Part shown: one piece after another, positions 24,449-32,388 of the stretch | Position numbering within the stretch: position 1 is the first letter of the stretch | Layout: each line of letters starts with the position of its first letter | From: Mesorhizobium amorphae CCNWGS0123 | GTDB taxonomy: Bacteria > Pseudomonadota > Alphaproteobacteria > Rhizobiales > Rhizobiaceae | Assembly: GCF_001686985.1 (NCBI RefSeq) | Contig: NZ_CP015318.1 | Span: 5,268,001 to 5,332,000 of the forward strand | Length of the DNA stretch: 64,000 nt | Direction: 5' to 3' | The notes under the pieces: generated by a model | Databases searched by the model: none | Seen by the model: only the letters and a program-made list of their open reading frames with translations | Told to the model about the DNA's origin: nothing | Made by a program: the position numbers and the translations under genes

Positions 24449-26116
24449 TCAGTTGCAGGGATTGATCGTGAAGCCGGCCCGGTATTCCGCCAGGTGCTTC
24501 TCACGGTCCGCGGGCGACATGGCACGCAGCGCGTTGAGCGGCGACCCGAGCGTGTTGCCGCGCACGTCGTCCAGCGTCCACATCTCCTTGTCGTCGAAGC
24601 GCATATGCGGCTGCGGGACGAGCGTCTTGCCATCGGAGCGGACGAAGTTCAGGTCCTTGATCGCATCGGCCAGATCCCAGCCGTCATAGAGCGTCTCCCA
24701 CTCGCGCTTGCCGCTGAAGCGGCCCATGGCGGGCGTCGGACGGCCCTGATACTCGTCGGCGAACGCCACGGTGGCGGTCCACTTGTCGAGCTCGTGGGCG
24801 AAGGTGTGCAGCTGGCCATCGATCTCGCCGACAACCATATCCTCGCGGATCAGGCAGGGTACGAGGCAGGACCAGCAGCGGTGCGGATAGACGTAGCCGA
24901 CGTCGCTGTTGAACAGCAGCACCTTCTCGCCCTTGTGGCTGAGCTTGGCATACCATTTCCAGAAGTCGCCGAACTCGGCGTACCAGCCCGGATACTTGTG
25001 CTCGAACCACTCGAAGTCCTTGTCGGTCTGGGCTTCGATCCGCCAGAAATTGACCGGCCAGCCGACCGCGAAGAACTGTCCGACCTTGTGGACGTAGTTC
25101 TTCTTGGTGATGCGCTCCCAGGCCGCCTGGACATCATCGTGATGGACCTTGATGCCGTATTTCTCGAGCGGCAGCATGTAGGTGCGGTAGTAGTCCTCAT
25201 AGATCCAGCGGTGCCACATTTCCGCGTAAGACTCCTTGTTCTTGTCGCGGTTGGTGGTGCCGTATTCGATGAAGGTGCCGATGGCCGCATCGACGATCGC
25301 GTGGTTCTGCCAGAAGGCATAGCGCAGGTCGCGCTCGAGCAGCAGGTGGTTTTCCGGCTCCTTGAGCGCCGCCATCAGCAGCGAGTGGCCATTGCCGATA
25401 TGCCGGCTCTCGTCGGACTGCACCGACAGGAAGACGGTGGGCAACGCATAGTCGCCGTTGCGGGCGGCTTCCGAAGGCATGGCGACGAACAGCGTGTTGG
25501 TGAAGGCGGTCTCGGCGACCACGGTCAGGTACATGCAGGCGGCGGTCATGGTGTCGCCGGTGATGAAGCCTTCCGCGAACTGCCGGCCAATGGTCGTGGC
25601 GTAGCATTTTCCGAAGGCTTCCTCGGTGATGTCGAAGCCCGCCGGATCGATGTAGTTCTCCATGTACCATTTCTTCAAATTCATCTGGATCGTCGAGTGG
25701 CGGAACTCGTCGATCATCTGCATGGTAAAGCCGGTCCGGAGTTCCTCGCCGGGCGCGATGCGGGCGACCATTGCCATCGAGCGGGCAGCCGAGATTTCCG
25801 GGAAGGGAATAATCGCCAGGAAGAGCTTCATCCACTCGACCCAGCGCGGTTCTACGTTGCGGAACATGTCGCCGCGCAGCGCCGCATCCAGCGCACCGTA
25901 GACCCGGTTGTCCTTCTCTTCCTGCATCGGAAAATACGACCGCAGGACCTGCTTCATCGGATCGCGCGGCGTCTTGTTGATCTTGTAGTCGGTCGGAAAC
26001 GTCATCGCTTCCTGGACGTAGGAAGGATTCCAGCCGAGATCGGCAATCTTCTTGGTTGCCTCGCCGACGGAAATTCCGCGTTGCGAGGTAATCTTGTTGA
26101 GCGTCAGAGACGTCAT
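24449..26116 (-). CDS. soluble di-iron monooxygenase hydroxylase large (alpha) subunit, MimA/PrmA-like
   Basis: The catalytic 555-residue subunit that inserts oxygen into a small hydrocarbon, phenol or ketone. Di-iron ligands appear as AETAF (Glu202) and two E-x-x-H motifs, DEFRH (136-140) and DESRH (235-239). The stretches LRSYFPMQEEKDNRVYGA and QSDESRHIGNGH, and the C-terminal MWTLDDVRGNT, closely resemble recalled MimA sequence, so this is a group-5-like propane/phenol/acetone monooxygenase. The ATG at 26116 lies nine bases after GGAGG; an ATG at 26122 is an alternative. The substrate cannot be read from sequence. Confidence 0.95.
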   Translation of the reverse strand: MTSLTLNKITSQRGISVGEATKKIADLGWNPSYVQEAMTFPTDYKINKTPRDPMKQVLRSYFPMQEEKDNRVYGALDAALRGDMFRNVEPRWVEWMKLFLAIIPFPEISAARSMAMVARIAPGEELRTGFTMQMIDEFRHSTIQMNLKKWYMENYIDPAGFDITEEAFGKCYATTIGRQFAEGFITGDTMTAACMYLTVVAETAFTNTLFVAMPSEAARNGDYALPTVFLSVQSDESRHIGNGHSLLMAALKEPENHLLLERDLRYAFWQNHAIVDAAIGTFIEYGTTNRDKNKESYAEMWHRWIYEDYYRTYMLPLEKYGIKVHHDDVQAAWERITKKNYVHKVGQFFAVGWPVNFWRIEAQTDKDFEWFEHKYPGWYAEFGDFWKWYAKLSHKGEKVLLFNSDVGYVYPHRCWSCLVPCLIREDMVVGEIDGQLHTFAHELDKWTATVAFADEYQGRPTPAMGRFSGKREWETLYDGWDLADAIKDLNFVRSDGKTLVPQPHMRFDDKEMWTLDDVRGNTLGSPLNALRAMSPADREKHLAEYRAGFTINPCN

Positions 26117-26420
26117 GGTCATAAGCCTCCACCAGGTTTGAGCCGCAGGTCCCTTGACCCCGGCATGAAGCGGCACAGAGCGCCGCAAGTGAGAGTGCGA
26201 ACGGCACGACAAAGGGTTGCGCATTCAGGCGCGACTCATGGTCCGGCCATTCAAGTGGATCGCGGCAAAGGTGTTGGAGGCGTCTGGCAGGGATCCTCGG
26301 CGCCAACCGCATTTGCGATCGGCGTATCGAAGCGGATGTAACTCGTCCCCTGCTTCCTCCGTTCCTTCGTTCTTTTGGCACCGCGTGAAAGCGCGATGGG
26401 CTTCTTGTGCAAATGTACAA

Positions 26421-26436
26421 AGCAAGCGCCGTGCCA
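26421..26436 (-). promoter_or_regulatory. sigma-54 (-24/-12) promoter of the monooxygenase operon
   Basis: On the minus strand: TGGCACG-GCGC-TTGCT, identical to the TGGCACG-N4-TTGCW consensus. It predicts a start near 26410 and a leader of about 295 bases before the large-subunit ATG. The operon is flanked by a sigma-54 activator gene, which supports the call. Confidence 0.9.
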
Positions 26437-26509
26437 ATCTGAAAATGGCACCCATGGCTGGGCTCAAAACAAAATGACTGCTCTCTCAACGCATGAGAAG
26501 ATGGCTAAC

Positions 26510-26547
26510 TGTAACGTTATTTTACATTTGTAACGTACGGCTGTAAT
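26510..26547. promoter_or_regulatory. candidate upstream activator sites (TGTAA repeats)
   Basis: TGTAACGT occurs at 26510-26517 and again at 26529-26536; TTACA at 26522-26526 makes an inverted pair with the first, and TGTAAT lies at 26542. They lie about 75-110 bp upstream of the -24 element, a normal distance for an enhancer bound by the AcoR-type activator. The surrounding 150 bp is strongly AT-rich and divides the two divergent transcription units. Confidence 0.55.
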
Positions 26548-26689
26548 ATTTAACATCTATTCGCAGGTGCAATATTTTTAGTTAGCAATCGCAGCAAATG
26601 CGAAAACGAATATCATCTATTCAATTCTTCGTCTTTCTCTACTATTTGAAGGCGACGCCCGTGGACGGGCCTCGCGCTGGAGAGAGACC

Positions 26690-27166
26690 ATGCCTATCGA
26701 TAAGGACAACCGGGGGCCGCACGAGCCGATGTCCAGCCAGGCCGACGGCGTCACCGACGATCTTGTCAGGCTGATGCCGCGCGATCTGGTCTTTGTCATG
26801 CGCTTCATGGGCGAAAGCCAATATCGCCTGCAGAGCCACTTCCAGGACTTCATCCGGGCCGAGCTTGCCGCCGGCGGCGTCACCACGGAAACGCATCCGA
26901 TGATCCATCTGTTCATCGAGAACCACGCGATCCTGTTGCGGGACTTCGTGTTTTCGGGCGTTTCGCTGTCGCGCCAGTTTCGCGTCGACGAGATCGAGCG
27001 CCTTACCGGCGATACGACATCGATGATCCGGGTCGACATCTGGGATCAGCTCAAAAGCCACATCGAAACGGCTGAAAAGCAGTTCCAATCGCAGGCCGGC
27101 ACGTTGCCAAAATTGCTGTCGGCCTTCGAAAAGCCGCCGGGGCCGATGGCGGGGAACGAAAAATGA
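26690..27166 (+). CDS. hypothetical protein, first gene of a four-gene cassette
   Basis: A 158-residue soluble, mostly helical protein, family not recognised. Notable segments are LMPRDLVFVMRFMGESQYR near the start and a C-terminal helical stretch rich in charged residues (WDQLKSHIETAEKQFQSQ). GGAGAGAG precedes the ATG. It is divergent from the monooxygenase operon, with a 5-bp GCCCG/CGGGC hairpin 20 bp before the ATG. The cassette genes follow at gaps of 12, 14 and 32 bp. Confidence 0.75.
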   Translation: MPIDKDNRGPHEPMSSQADGVTDDLVRLMPRDLVFVMRFMGESQYRLQSHFQDFIRAELAAGGVTTETHPMIHLFIENHAILLRDFVFSGVSLSRQFRVDEIERLTGDTTSMIRVDIWDQLKSHIETAEKQFQSQAGTLPKLLSAFEKPPGPMAGNEK

Positions 27167-27178
27167 CGGGAGGGTCCG

Positions 27179-27490
27179 ATGGGTCAAACTTCCAGGCGTG
27201 ACGCGCTGCTCGCTCGCCGGCTCGATCTTGTCGCCAACGTCTCCGCGCTTACTGCCGAGGCGCTGCGGCTCAATCAGAAACGCGCCGGCATCGAGATGGA
27301 TGTGCTGCGCCTGGAACTCGAAATCGGCAGGAGCAGCGCCAGCGCGCAACTGGTGCGGGACTTGCATGAAGCACAGGAGAGAGCCGCGGCAATCATGCAC
27401 GAATGCGCGGCGTGCGAGGACAGCATCGTCGCCGCGGAAGGCGACATCGAGGACGTCGACCGCAGCCTCGCGGCAACGGATAGAAACTGA
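27179..27490 (+). CDS. predicted coiled-coil hypothetical protein
   Basis: A 103-residue protein, almost all helical, with heptad-like Leu/Ala spacing (LLARRLDLVANVSALTAEAL and LVRDLHEAQERAAAIM) and a CAAC pair near residue 77. No family recognised. A strong GGGAGGG lies before the ATG. Tight spacing with both neighbours indicates one operon, and the coiled coil suggests a binding partner among them. Confidence 0.7.
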   Translation: MGQTSRRDALLARRLDLVANVSALTAEALRLNQKRAGIEMDVLRLELEIGRSSASAQLVRDLHEAQERAAAIMHECAACEDSIVAAEGDIEDVDRSLAATDRN

Positions 27491-27504
27491 GGAAGGGTAT
27501 AGCC

Positions 27505-28632
27505 ATGAACCAGCGCGCGATACAGAACCTGACCTTGTTCGACCTGCTGGCACGAAGCTGGCGTCGCCCGTCGGCAGTCGCCGATCTGCGCTTCAGCGCA
27601 GACGGCTCTGCTGTCGCCTTCACCTGCGTGGATGGAACGGTCGCCATCGCCGCGGTCGCGGACCAGGAGCCGCCGGAGTCGCGGATCAGGGTGAGCGGCG
27701 ATCTCGGCCAGTCGACGATCCGCCCAAGGGAAAAGTTGCCGGCGCCACTGATCGCCACCGCACCGTTGGGAGATGGCGATGTCCCGCTCGCCAGCTACCT
27801 TCGATCCGGTTTCCTCGTCGGCACGGCAGCCGGCGAAGCGGTGCATCTGAGCGCGGACGGCAATGTCTTGGAGACGCTGGTCAAGATCGACGGACCGGTC
27901 GTCGCCATCGACCATAGCGATCAAGCGGCGCTGACAGCCGTCAGCAACGGGCATGATGTCTTCCTGTCGCGCGGCGGAGGCGACGCGGTGCGGCTGCGGC
28001 ACGGCACGACATCTTCCACGGAAGCGATTGCCTTTTCGCCGGACGGACGGCACCTCGCCTGCGGCTTCGACGATGGACTGTCGATCAGGGCGCTGGAAGA
28101 CGGCGCCACCCCGACGCGCGACATTTCGCTTCCGGCGCGTCCGCTGTCCATGCGCTGGAGTGGCGGCGGCATCTGGCTGGCCTGCGGGCTCGAAACCGGA
28201 GGCTTTGCCCTGGTCGGCATGACCGATGGCCGAGCTGATATCGTCGCGGGATTTCCATCGCCGGTCCGGACGGTGTGCTGGAGTCTGCCAGAGAATGCGC
28301 TGTTTGCATCGGGCGCCTTCCGGATCGCCGGCTGGTCCATGACCGCCCCGCCACTTGACGGCGAAACCTCCGGCGCGCTGGAGACGGGTCGCGCCGGCCT
28401 GGTTCCGGTCGAGACGGTGGCCGCGCACCCCAAGAAGAAACTGATAGCAGCCGGCTATGCCAACGGCCGGATCACCATCGCCCAGATCGGCGCGCGGGAC
28501 GAACTCCTCATCAGACCGCTGGGCAGCCCGGTGACCGCGCTTGCCTGGTCCGGCGACGGACTACACCTGGCGGTGGGCACCGTCGACGGCACCGCCGCGA
28601 TCATCACCTTTCCCGCGCAGATGTTCAAATAG
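27505..28632 (+). CDS. WD40-like beta-propeller protein
   Basis: A 375-residue protein with repeated beta-blade signatures such as LRFSADGSAVAFTCVDGTV, IAFSPDGRHLACGFDDG and LAWSGDGLHLAVGTVDGTA, spaced about 40-50 residues. About six or seven blades seem likely. No signal peptide or catalytic motif is visible. Propellers of this type are usually protein-interaction scaffolds. GAGGAAGGG precedes the ATG. It is third in the cassette of otherwise unrecognised small proteins. Confidence 0.8.
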   Translation: MNQRAIQNLTLFDLLARSWRRPSAVADLRFSADGSAVAFTCVDGTVAIAAVADQEPPESRIRVSGDLGQSTIRPREKLPAPLIATAPLGDGDVPLASYLRSGFLVGTAAGEAVHLSADGNVLETLVKIDGPVVAIDHSDQAALTAVSNGHDVFLSRGGGDAVRLRHGTTSSTEAIAFSPDGRHLACGFDDGLSIRALEDGATPTRDISLPARPLSMRWSGGGIWLACGLETGGFALVGMTDGRADIVAGFPSPVRTVCWSLPENALFASGAFRIAGWSMTAPPLDGETSGALETGRAGLVPVETVAAHPKKKLIAAGYANGRITIAQIGARDELLIRPLGSPVTALAWSGDGLHLAVGTVDGTAAIITFPAQMFK

Positions 28633-28664
28633 CAAAGGCAGGCCGCATGCAACAGGAGCGAACA

Positions 28665-28838
28665 ATGCCAACCGAACCCAGCCCCGAGGACGAGAGCAAG
28701 GACGAATTTTTTGACCGGCTCGCCAAACTGTCGGAAGAAATGGTTGCCAAGCATGGCAAGGATTTCAGCATGGGCGCCTTGGTGCTTGCCGCCCGCTGGA
28801 TCGCCGAAAACCGCGTTGGCAAGCTGAAGACCAACTAG
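28665..28838 (+). CDS. 57-residue hypothetical protein, last gene of the cassette
   Basis: A short, charged, helical protein beginning MPTEPSPEDESKDEFFDRL and ending with MGALVLAARWIAENRVGKLK, a mildly amphipathic helix. AGGAG lies six bases before this ATG, which favours it over an ATG 18 bases upstream. No family recognised. It lies 32 bp after the propeller gene. Confidence 0.65.
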   Translation: MPTEPSPEDESKDEFFDRLAKLSEEMVAKHGKDFSMGALVLAARWIAENRVGKLKTN

Positions 28839-29097
28839 CTCGACGAGACTGTCCCTTTCGGTGGGAGATTCTCGAAGATCGCCGTGGCGTCAGCATCCAC
28901 CGGCCACGCGGCGCGGAGCCGACAAACTACGCCCTGGTGCGCAAGTGAGTGGGGCGCCGCGATCTCTGCCGTCACAGGTGGCGAAACCGGCCTGAGCGAG
29001 GTCGCCGACATCGGCAACGACAGGGTCGACCAGGCGCTGGCCGCCGTGGAACTGCCCAAGCACGTCCACCTCACGCGGTCAGCCGGGACATTGCGCG

Positions 29098-29175
29098 ATG
29101 GCTGACTTCGAGATCCATATCGATCTTGGCGGCTGCACGCGTCCCGTCGGGCGGGCTTCCGGCCAAAGTGGCTGA
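29098..29175 (+). pseudogene. HipA-like N-terminal relic
   Basis: ATG opens a 25-codon frame, MADFEIHIDLGGCTRPVGRA, ending in a stop. This resembles the N-terminus of alphaproteobacterial HipA toxin kinases (consensus near M-x-D-x-E-V-H-I-D-L-x-G-R-T-R-P-V-G), as recalled, but no kinase domain follows in any frame. It is likely the remnant of a deleted toxin-antitoxin gene. Confidence 0.4.
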
Positions 29176-29279
29176 GAACCGCGTAGAGCGTTTCGAGCGC
29201 TTGCCGATGGAGGGGTTCGAGTCCACGTTATGGGCAAGCATCGCAAAATATAATAGAATCAAATGGTTAATGTATTTTT

Positions 29280-29297
29280 GGGCGAGCCCGGAGGGAC
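29280..29297 (-). repeat. tRNA 3'-end-like fragment
   Basis: Read on the minus strand it gives CCCTC-CGGGCTC-GCCC, five plus seven bases plus a near-CCA end. It resembles the first part of the 12605 repeat but not its longer tail. No complete tRNA surrounds it. Confidence 0.35.
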
Positions 29298-29657
29298 AGA
29301 GTTTCATATGGACGATCAATATGATAGCGGCTGGTTCGCCAACTCGTATTTCTCGTATGTTCTCACTTGGGGTGGCGAACCGGAAGACACTGAACGAGAG
29401 TGACCATGGGCTCCGATACGCCGACCGAGGTTGCTCTCGCACCCTGAGCTCTCACCACAGGCTCGCGTTTGTGATTGCGGGAAACACCCTTTCGGAACCG
29501 AAGTTAGTACCTACCGCCTCATCGTGCCATACCAAGCTGCAATGTCCGCTAGTCTAGGAACTGCCTCCCAATGAATGATGGCAAATGACCAAAATTGGAC
29601 CGAGAGCAGACCGGAAGCCTTAAGGTGCAAAATAGTCTAAGCGAACGTTGAGGCGAC

Positions 29658-29675
29658 CCGCGCGCATGCGCGCGG
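29658..29675. repeat. 18-bp perfect palindrome
   Basis: CCGCGCGCATGCGCGCGG, in the non-coding DNA 78 bp beyond the stop of the leftward enolase-superfamily gene. No T tract follows on the minus strand, so it may be a rho-independent-like stem without U tail or a protein-binding site. Confidence 0.5.
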
Positions 29676-29752
29676 ATGACCCGAAGCGCTCATTCTGGAT
29701 ACCAAATTCCGTGAAGCGGTCCGCGTGGCGCAGGTGGCGAAAGAAGAATAGT

Positions 29753-30952
29753 TCAGTCGAAGAAGCCCTTATCCTCTTCCTTGAGATACTTCCTAGCCGC
29801 TTCGGCGTCGATATCGAGGCCCAGCCCCGGCGCTTCCAGCAGGTCCACCATGCTGTCCTTCACGATCTGCGACGGCAGGCCAATTACGAGGTCCTCCCAC
29901 CAGGGGTCGGAAGCGCTCGGGTATTCGAAGGCGATGTAGTTGGCGGGCAAGGTGGCGCACACGTTGATCAGCGCGCCGAGACCCAGGAGGCCGTTCGCGG
30001 TGCCGTGCGGCGCCATCAGGATCGAGTGCATATAGGCGTGTTCGGCCACCCATTTGAGCTCGGCAATGCCGCCGACATCGGCCGGATCGGGGCCGATAAT
30101 GCGCACCGCCTGGGTCTCGATCAGCTCCTTGAAATTGTGCCGCAGGTAGATCTGCTCGCCGGTATGGATTGGCGTCGAGGTGGAGGTGGTCAGTTCCCGA
30201 TAGGCCTGCGGATTGACCCACGGCACATAGTCGCCGGTCAGCATGTCCTCGAGCCACATCAAATTGTACTTCTCGACCGCGCGAGCGAATTTGATCGCAT
30301 CCGGCAGCATCCAACCCGGGCCGCAGTCGAGCGCCAGGCTGACCTTGTCGCCGAGCACTTCCTTCATGGCGATCACGCAGTCGAGCATGTGGTTGAAACC
30401 ACGCTCGCTGATCACGCCCTGATCCATGGCACCGTGATAGCCGGCCTTCTTCTGCGTCACGCCGTAATGAAAGCCCTCGACGGTGTCCTTCATGTTGGAG
30501 TGGAACGAGATTCCCTGCTTGATCATGAAGAAGTTTTGCGGCTGCTCCATCATCCATTTGACGTCCGCGGCGTAATCCTCCGGCAGGTCACCCGTGCGCT
30601 TCTGGCGGATCGACCCGTTATAGACACGCACCTTGTCGCGCACTTTGCCGCCTAGCAGTTTGTAGACCGGAACACCCGCTGCCTTGCCGGCAATGTCCCA
30701 CAGCGCATGCTCGATAGCGCTCACCGCCGCGCCATAGGGCTTGAACGAGCCGCGCTGGCGGATCTTCAGCATCACCCGCTCGACGTCGGTCGGGTCTTCG
30801 CCGATCAGCGCCTCGCGGAAATGCAGCACAAAGGGCTTAAGGTAGGTTTTTGTGAACTCGACTTCGCCTAGGCCATAGAGGCCTTCGTCGGTCACGATGC
30901 GGACGATCGGGTGCTTGCCGATAACGGCGCAGCGAAGGTCGGTGATCTTCAT
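29753..30952 (-). CDS. enolase-superfamily dehydratase, mandelate racemase subgroup (1)
   Basis: A 399-residue protein of the mandelate racemase/muconate lactonizing group, which abstracts the alpha proton of acid sugars. Likely residues: base Lys145 (FMIKQG), metal ligands Asp209 (ALDCGPG), Glu235 (WLEDM) and Glu266 (TGEQIY), and His316 (MAPHGTAN). The start MKITDLR at 30952 matches the family N-terminus; a longer frame carries no similarity. It is third in a leftward operon headed by gene 3, 17 bp after the stop of gene 2. The substrate is unknown; dehydration of an acid sugar is the best guess. Confidence 0.88.
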   Translation of the reverse strand: MKITDLRCAVIGKHPIVRIVTDEGLYGLGEVEFTKTYLKPFVLHFREALIGEDPTDVERVMLKIRQRGSFKPYGAAVSAIEHALWDIAGKAAGVPVYKLLGGKVRDKVRVYNGSIRQKRTGDLPEDYAADVKWMMEQPQNFFMIKQGISFHSNMKDTVEGFHYGVTQKKAGYHGAMDQGVISERGFNHMLDCVIAMKEVLGDKVSLALDCGPGWMLPDAIKFARAVEKYNLMWLEDMLTGDYVPWVNPQAYRELTTSTSTPIHTGEQIYLRHNFKELIETQAVRIIGPDPADVGGIAELKWVAEHAYMHSILMAPHGTANGLLGLGALINVCATLPANYIAFEYPSASDPWWEDLVIGLPSQIVKDSMVDLLEAPGLGLDIDAEAARKYLKEEDKGFFD

Positions 30953-30969
30953 CTTCGGTTCTCTTCGCC

Positions 30970-32328
30970 TCAGCTCCAGGTGCGATCCCAGGAATACTCG
31001 TCGTCCCAGCGATCCGTAGGCTGCCAGATGCCGGTGACACCCGGCTGCAGATGCCGCGAGATTACCTCGTCGACGACATCGTCGATCCCCAGGCCCGGCT
31101 TGTCCGGAACGGTGATAAAGCCGTCCTTGACGAGCGGCTTGGGAAGGCCGGTGACGATATCGTCCCACCAGTCGACATCGGCGGAGTGGTATTCGAGCGC
31201 CATGAAGTTTTCGGTCGCGGTCGCGACATGCGCAGCGGCCATCGCGGCGATTGGACTTTCGGCCATATGGATTGCCATGGCGACGCCGTGGTCCTGCGCC
31301 ATATCGCCGATCTTCTTGGTCTCGAGGATGCCTCCGCTGGTGAGCAGGTCCGGGTGGATAACGGAGAGGCCGCCACTCCTGAGCAAAGGCTCGAAGGCCT
31401 CCTTAAGGTAGATGTCCTCGCCAGTGCAGATCGGCACCGTGGTAGCCTCCTGCAGCTGTCGGTATTGCTCGGTGTATTGCCAGGGAATCACGTCCTCCAG
31501 CCAGGCAGGAACATATTTCTCGATACGACGCGACAGGCGTATGCCGTCCTGCAGCGAGATGTGGCCGACATGGTCGATGGCGAGCGGGATCTCGTATCCG
31601 ATCACCTCGCGGACCTCATGGATATACTGCTCGAGCAGGTCGATCCCCTTTTCGGTGAAATGCAGGCCCGTGAACGGGTGCTGCACGTTCTGCGCATCGT
31701 AGGCGAGATTGCGCGCCTTGCGCTCCTCGAACGCGCCGCCACGGCCGCGCGGATTGGCGTGAAACCCTTCGAGCGCGCCAGCGGGCGCGGCCACGGCGCC
31801 CGGGACATGGGCGATCTGCATCAAGCCCAGGTCCATCTTGAGGAAGGTGAAACCGCGGTTCATGCGCTGCTTGAGGCGCTTGCCGGTTTCGGCGCCGCTC
31901 GGTTTCTCGGCGTCGGTATCGCAATAGACGCGCACGTGATCGCGAAACTTGCCGCCGAGCATCTGATAGATCGGGACGCCATAGGCCTTGCCGGCGAGAT
32001 CCCACAGCGCGATCTCGACTGCCGAGACGCCGCCGCCTTGCCGACCGTGACCGCCGAACTGTTTGATGCGGCGAAACAGACGATCGATGTCGCAAGGGTT
32101 CTCGCCAAGCAGCCGGCTTTTCAGCATCAGCGCGTAGGTGGCGCTAGCGCCGTCACGCACCTCGCCAAGCCCGACGATACCTTGGTTGGTATAGATCTTG
32201 AGTAGCGCCGAGGTGAAAGGGGCGCCGACGATTTCGGCCACCCGCATGTCGGTGATGCGAAGATCGGATGGTTTGGAGTTCGCGTTGACCCGATTGAGAG
32301 CCTCGTCGGCTCCACCCGTCTTTGGCAT
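30970..32328 (-). CDS. enolase-superfamily dehydratase, mandelate racemase subgroup (2)
   Basis: A 452-residue member. Candidate residues: Lys164 with Asp166 (FLKMDLG), Asp252 (AIDHVGH), Glu278 (WLEDV), Glu304 (TGEDIY) and His354 (AIHMAES). An insertion of about 40 residues after Lys164 (AAPAGALEGFHANPRG and following) is absent from the other three. GAGGA precedes the ATG at 32328. It is only moderately similar to its neighbours, so these are not recent duplicates. The substrate is unknown. Confidence 0.88.
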   Translation of the reverse strand: MPKTGGADEALNRVNANSKPSDLRITDMRVAEIVGAPFTSALLKIYTNQGIVGLGEVRDGASATYALMLKSRLLGENPCDIDRLFRRIKQFGGHGRQGGGVSAVEIALWDLAGKAYGVPIYQMLGGKFRDHVRVYCDTDAEKPSGAETGKRLKQRMNRGFTFLKMDLGLMQIAHVPGAVAAPAGALEGFHANPRGRGGAFEERKARNLAYDAQNVQHPFTGLHFTEKGIDLLEQYIHEVREVIGYEIPLAIDHVGHISLQDGIRLSRRIEKYVPAWLEDVIPWQYTEQYRQLQEATTVPICTGEDIYLKEAFEPLLRSGGLSVIHPDLLTSGGILETKKIGDMAQDHGVAMAIHMAESPIAAMAAAHVATATENFMALEYHSADVDWWDDIVTGLPKPLVKDGFITVPDKPGLGIDDVVDEVISRHLQPGVTGIWQPTDRWDDEYSWDRTWS

Positions 32329-32388
32329 GACTTGTCCTCGTTCCGGTCGGGGCTTGCCGCCCCAAACGCCGGCCGGCATGGAGCGTTG

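Larger units (their letters stand above)
28839..29752. other. 900-bp degenerate junction between two catabolic blocks
   Basis: No intact gene is supported. It holds the HipA-like relic, a tRNA-end-like fragment at 29281, a 9-bp inverted repeat GGTTCGCCA/TGGCGAACC (29334-29342 and 29374-29382), and an 18-bp perfect palindrome at 29658-29675. Base composition shifts from GC-rich to AT-rich around 29240-29340, which suggests DNA of mixed origin. Confidence 0.6.

Noticed and set aside
26690..28838. Gas-vesicle or microcompartment genes for the unknown cassette
   Set aside because: No gas-vesicle structural protein or BMC shell-domain sequence is visible in any of the four products.
28884..29557. 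Two overlapping plus-strand frames after the cassette
   Set aside because: Neither has a ribosome site, and their composition is irregular and broken by an apparent HipA-like relic in a third frame.
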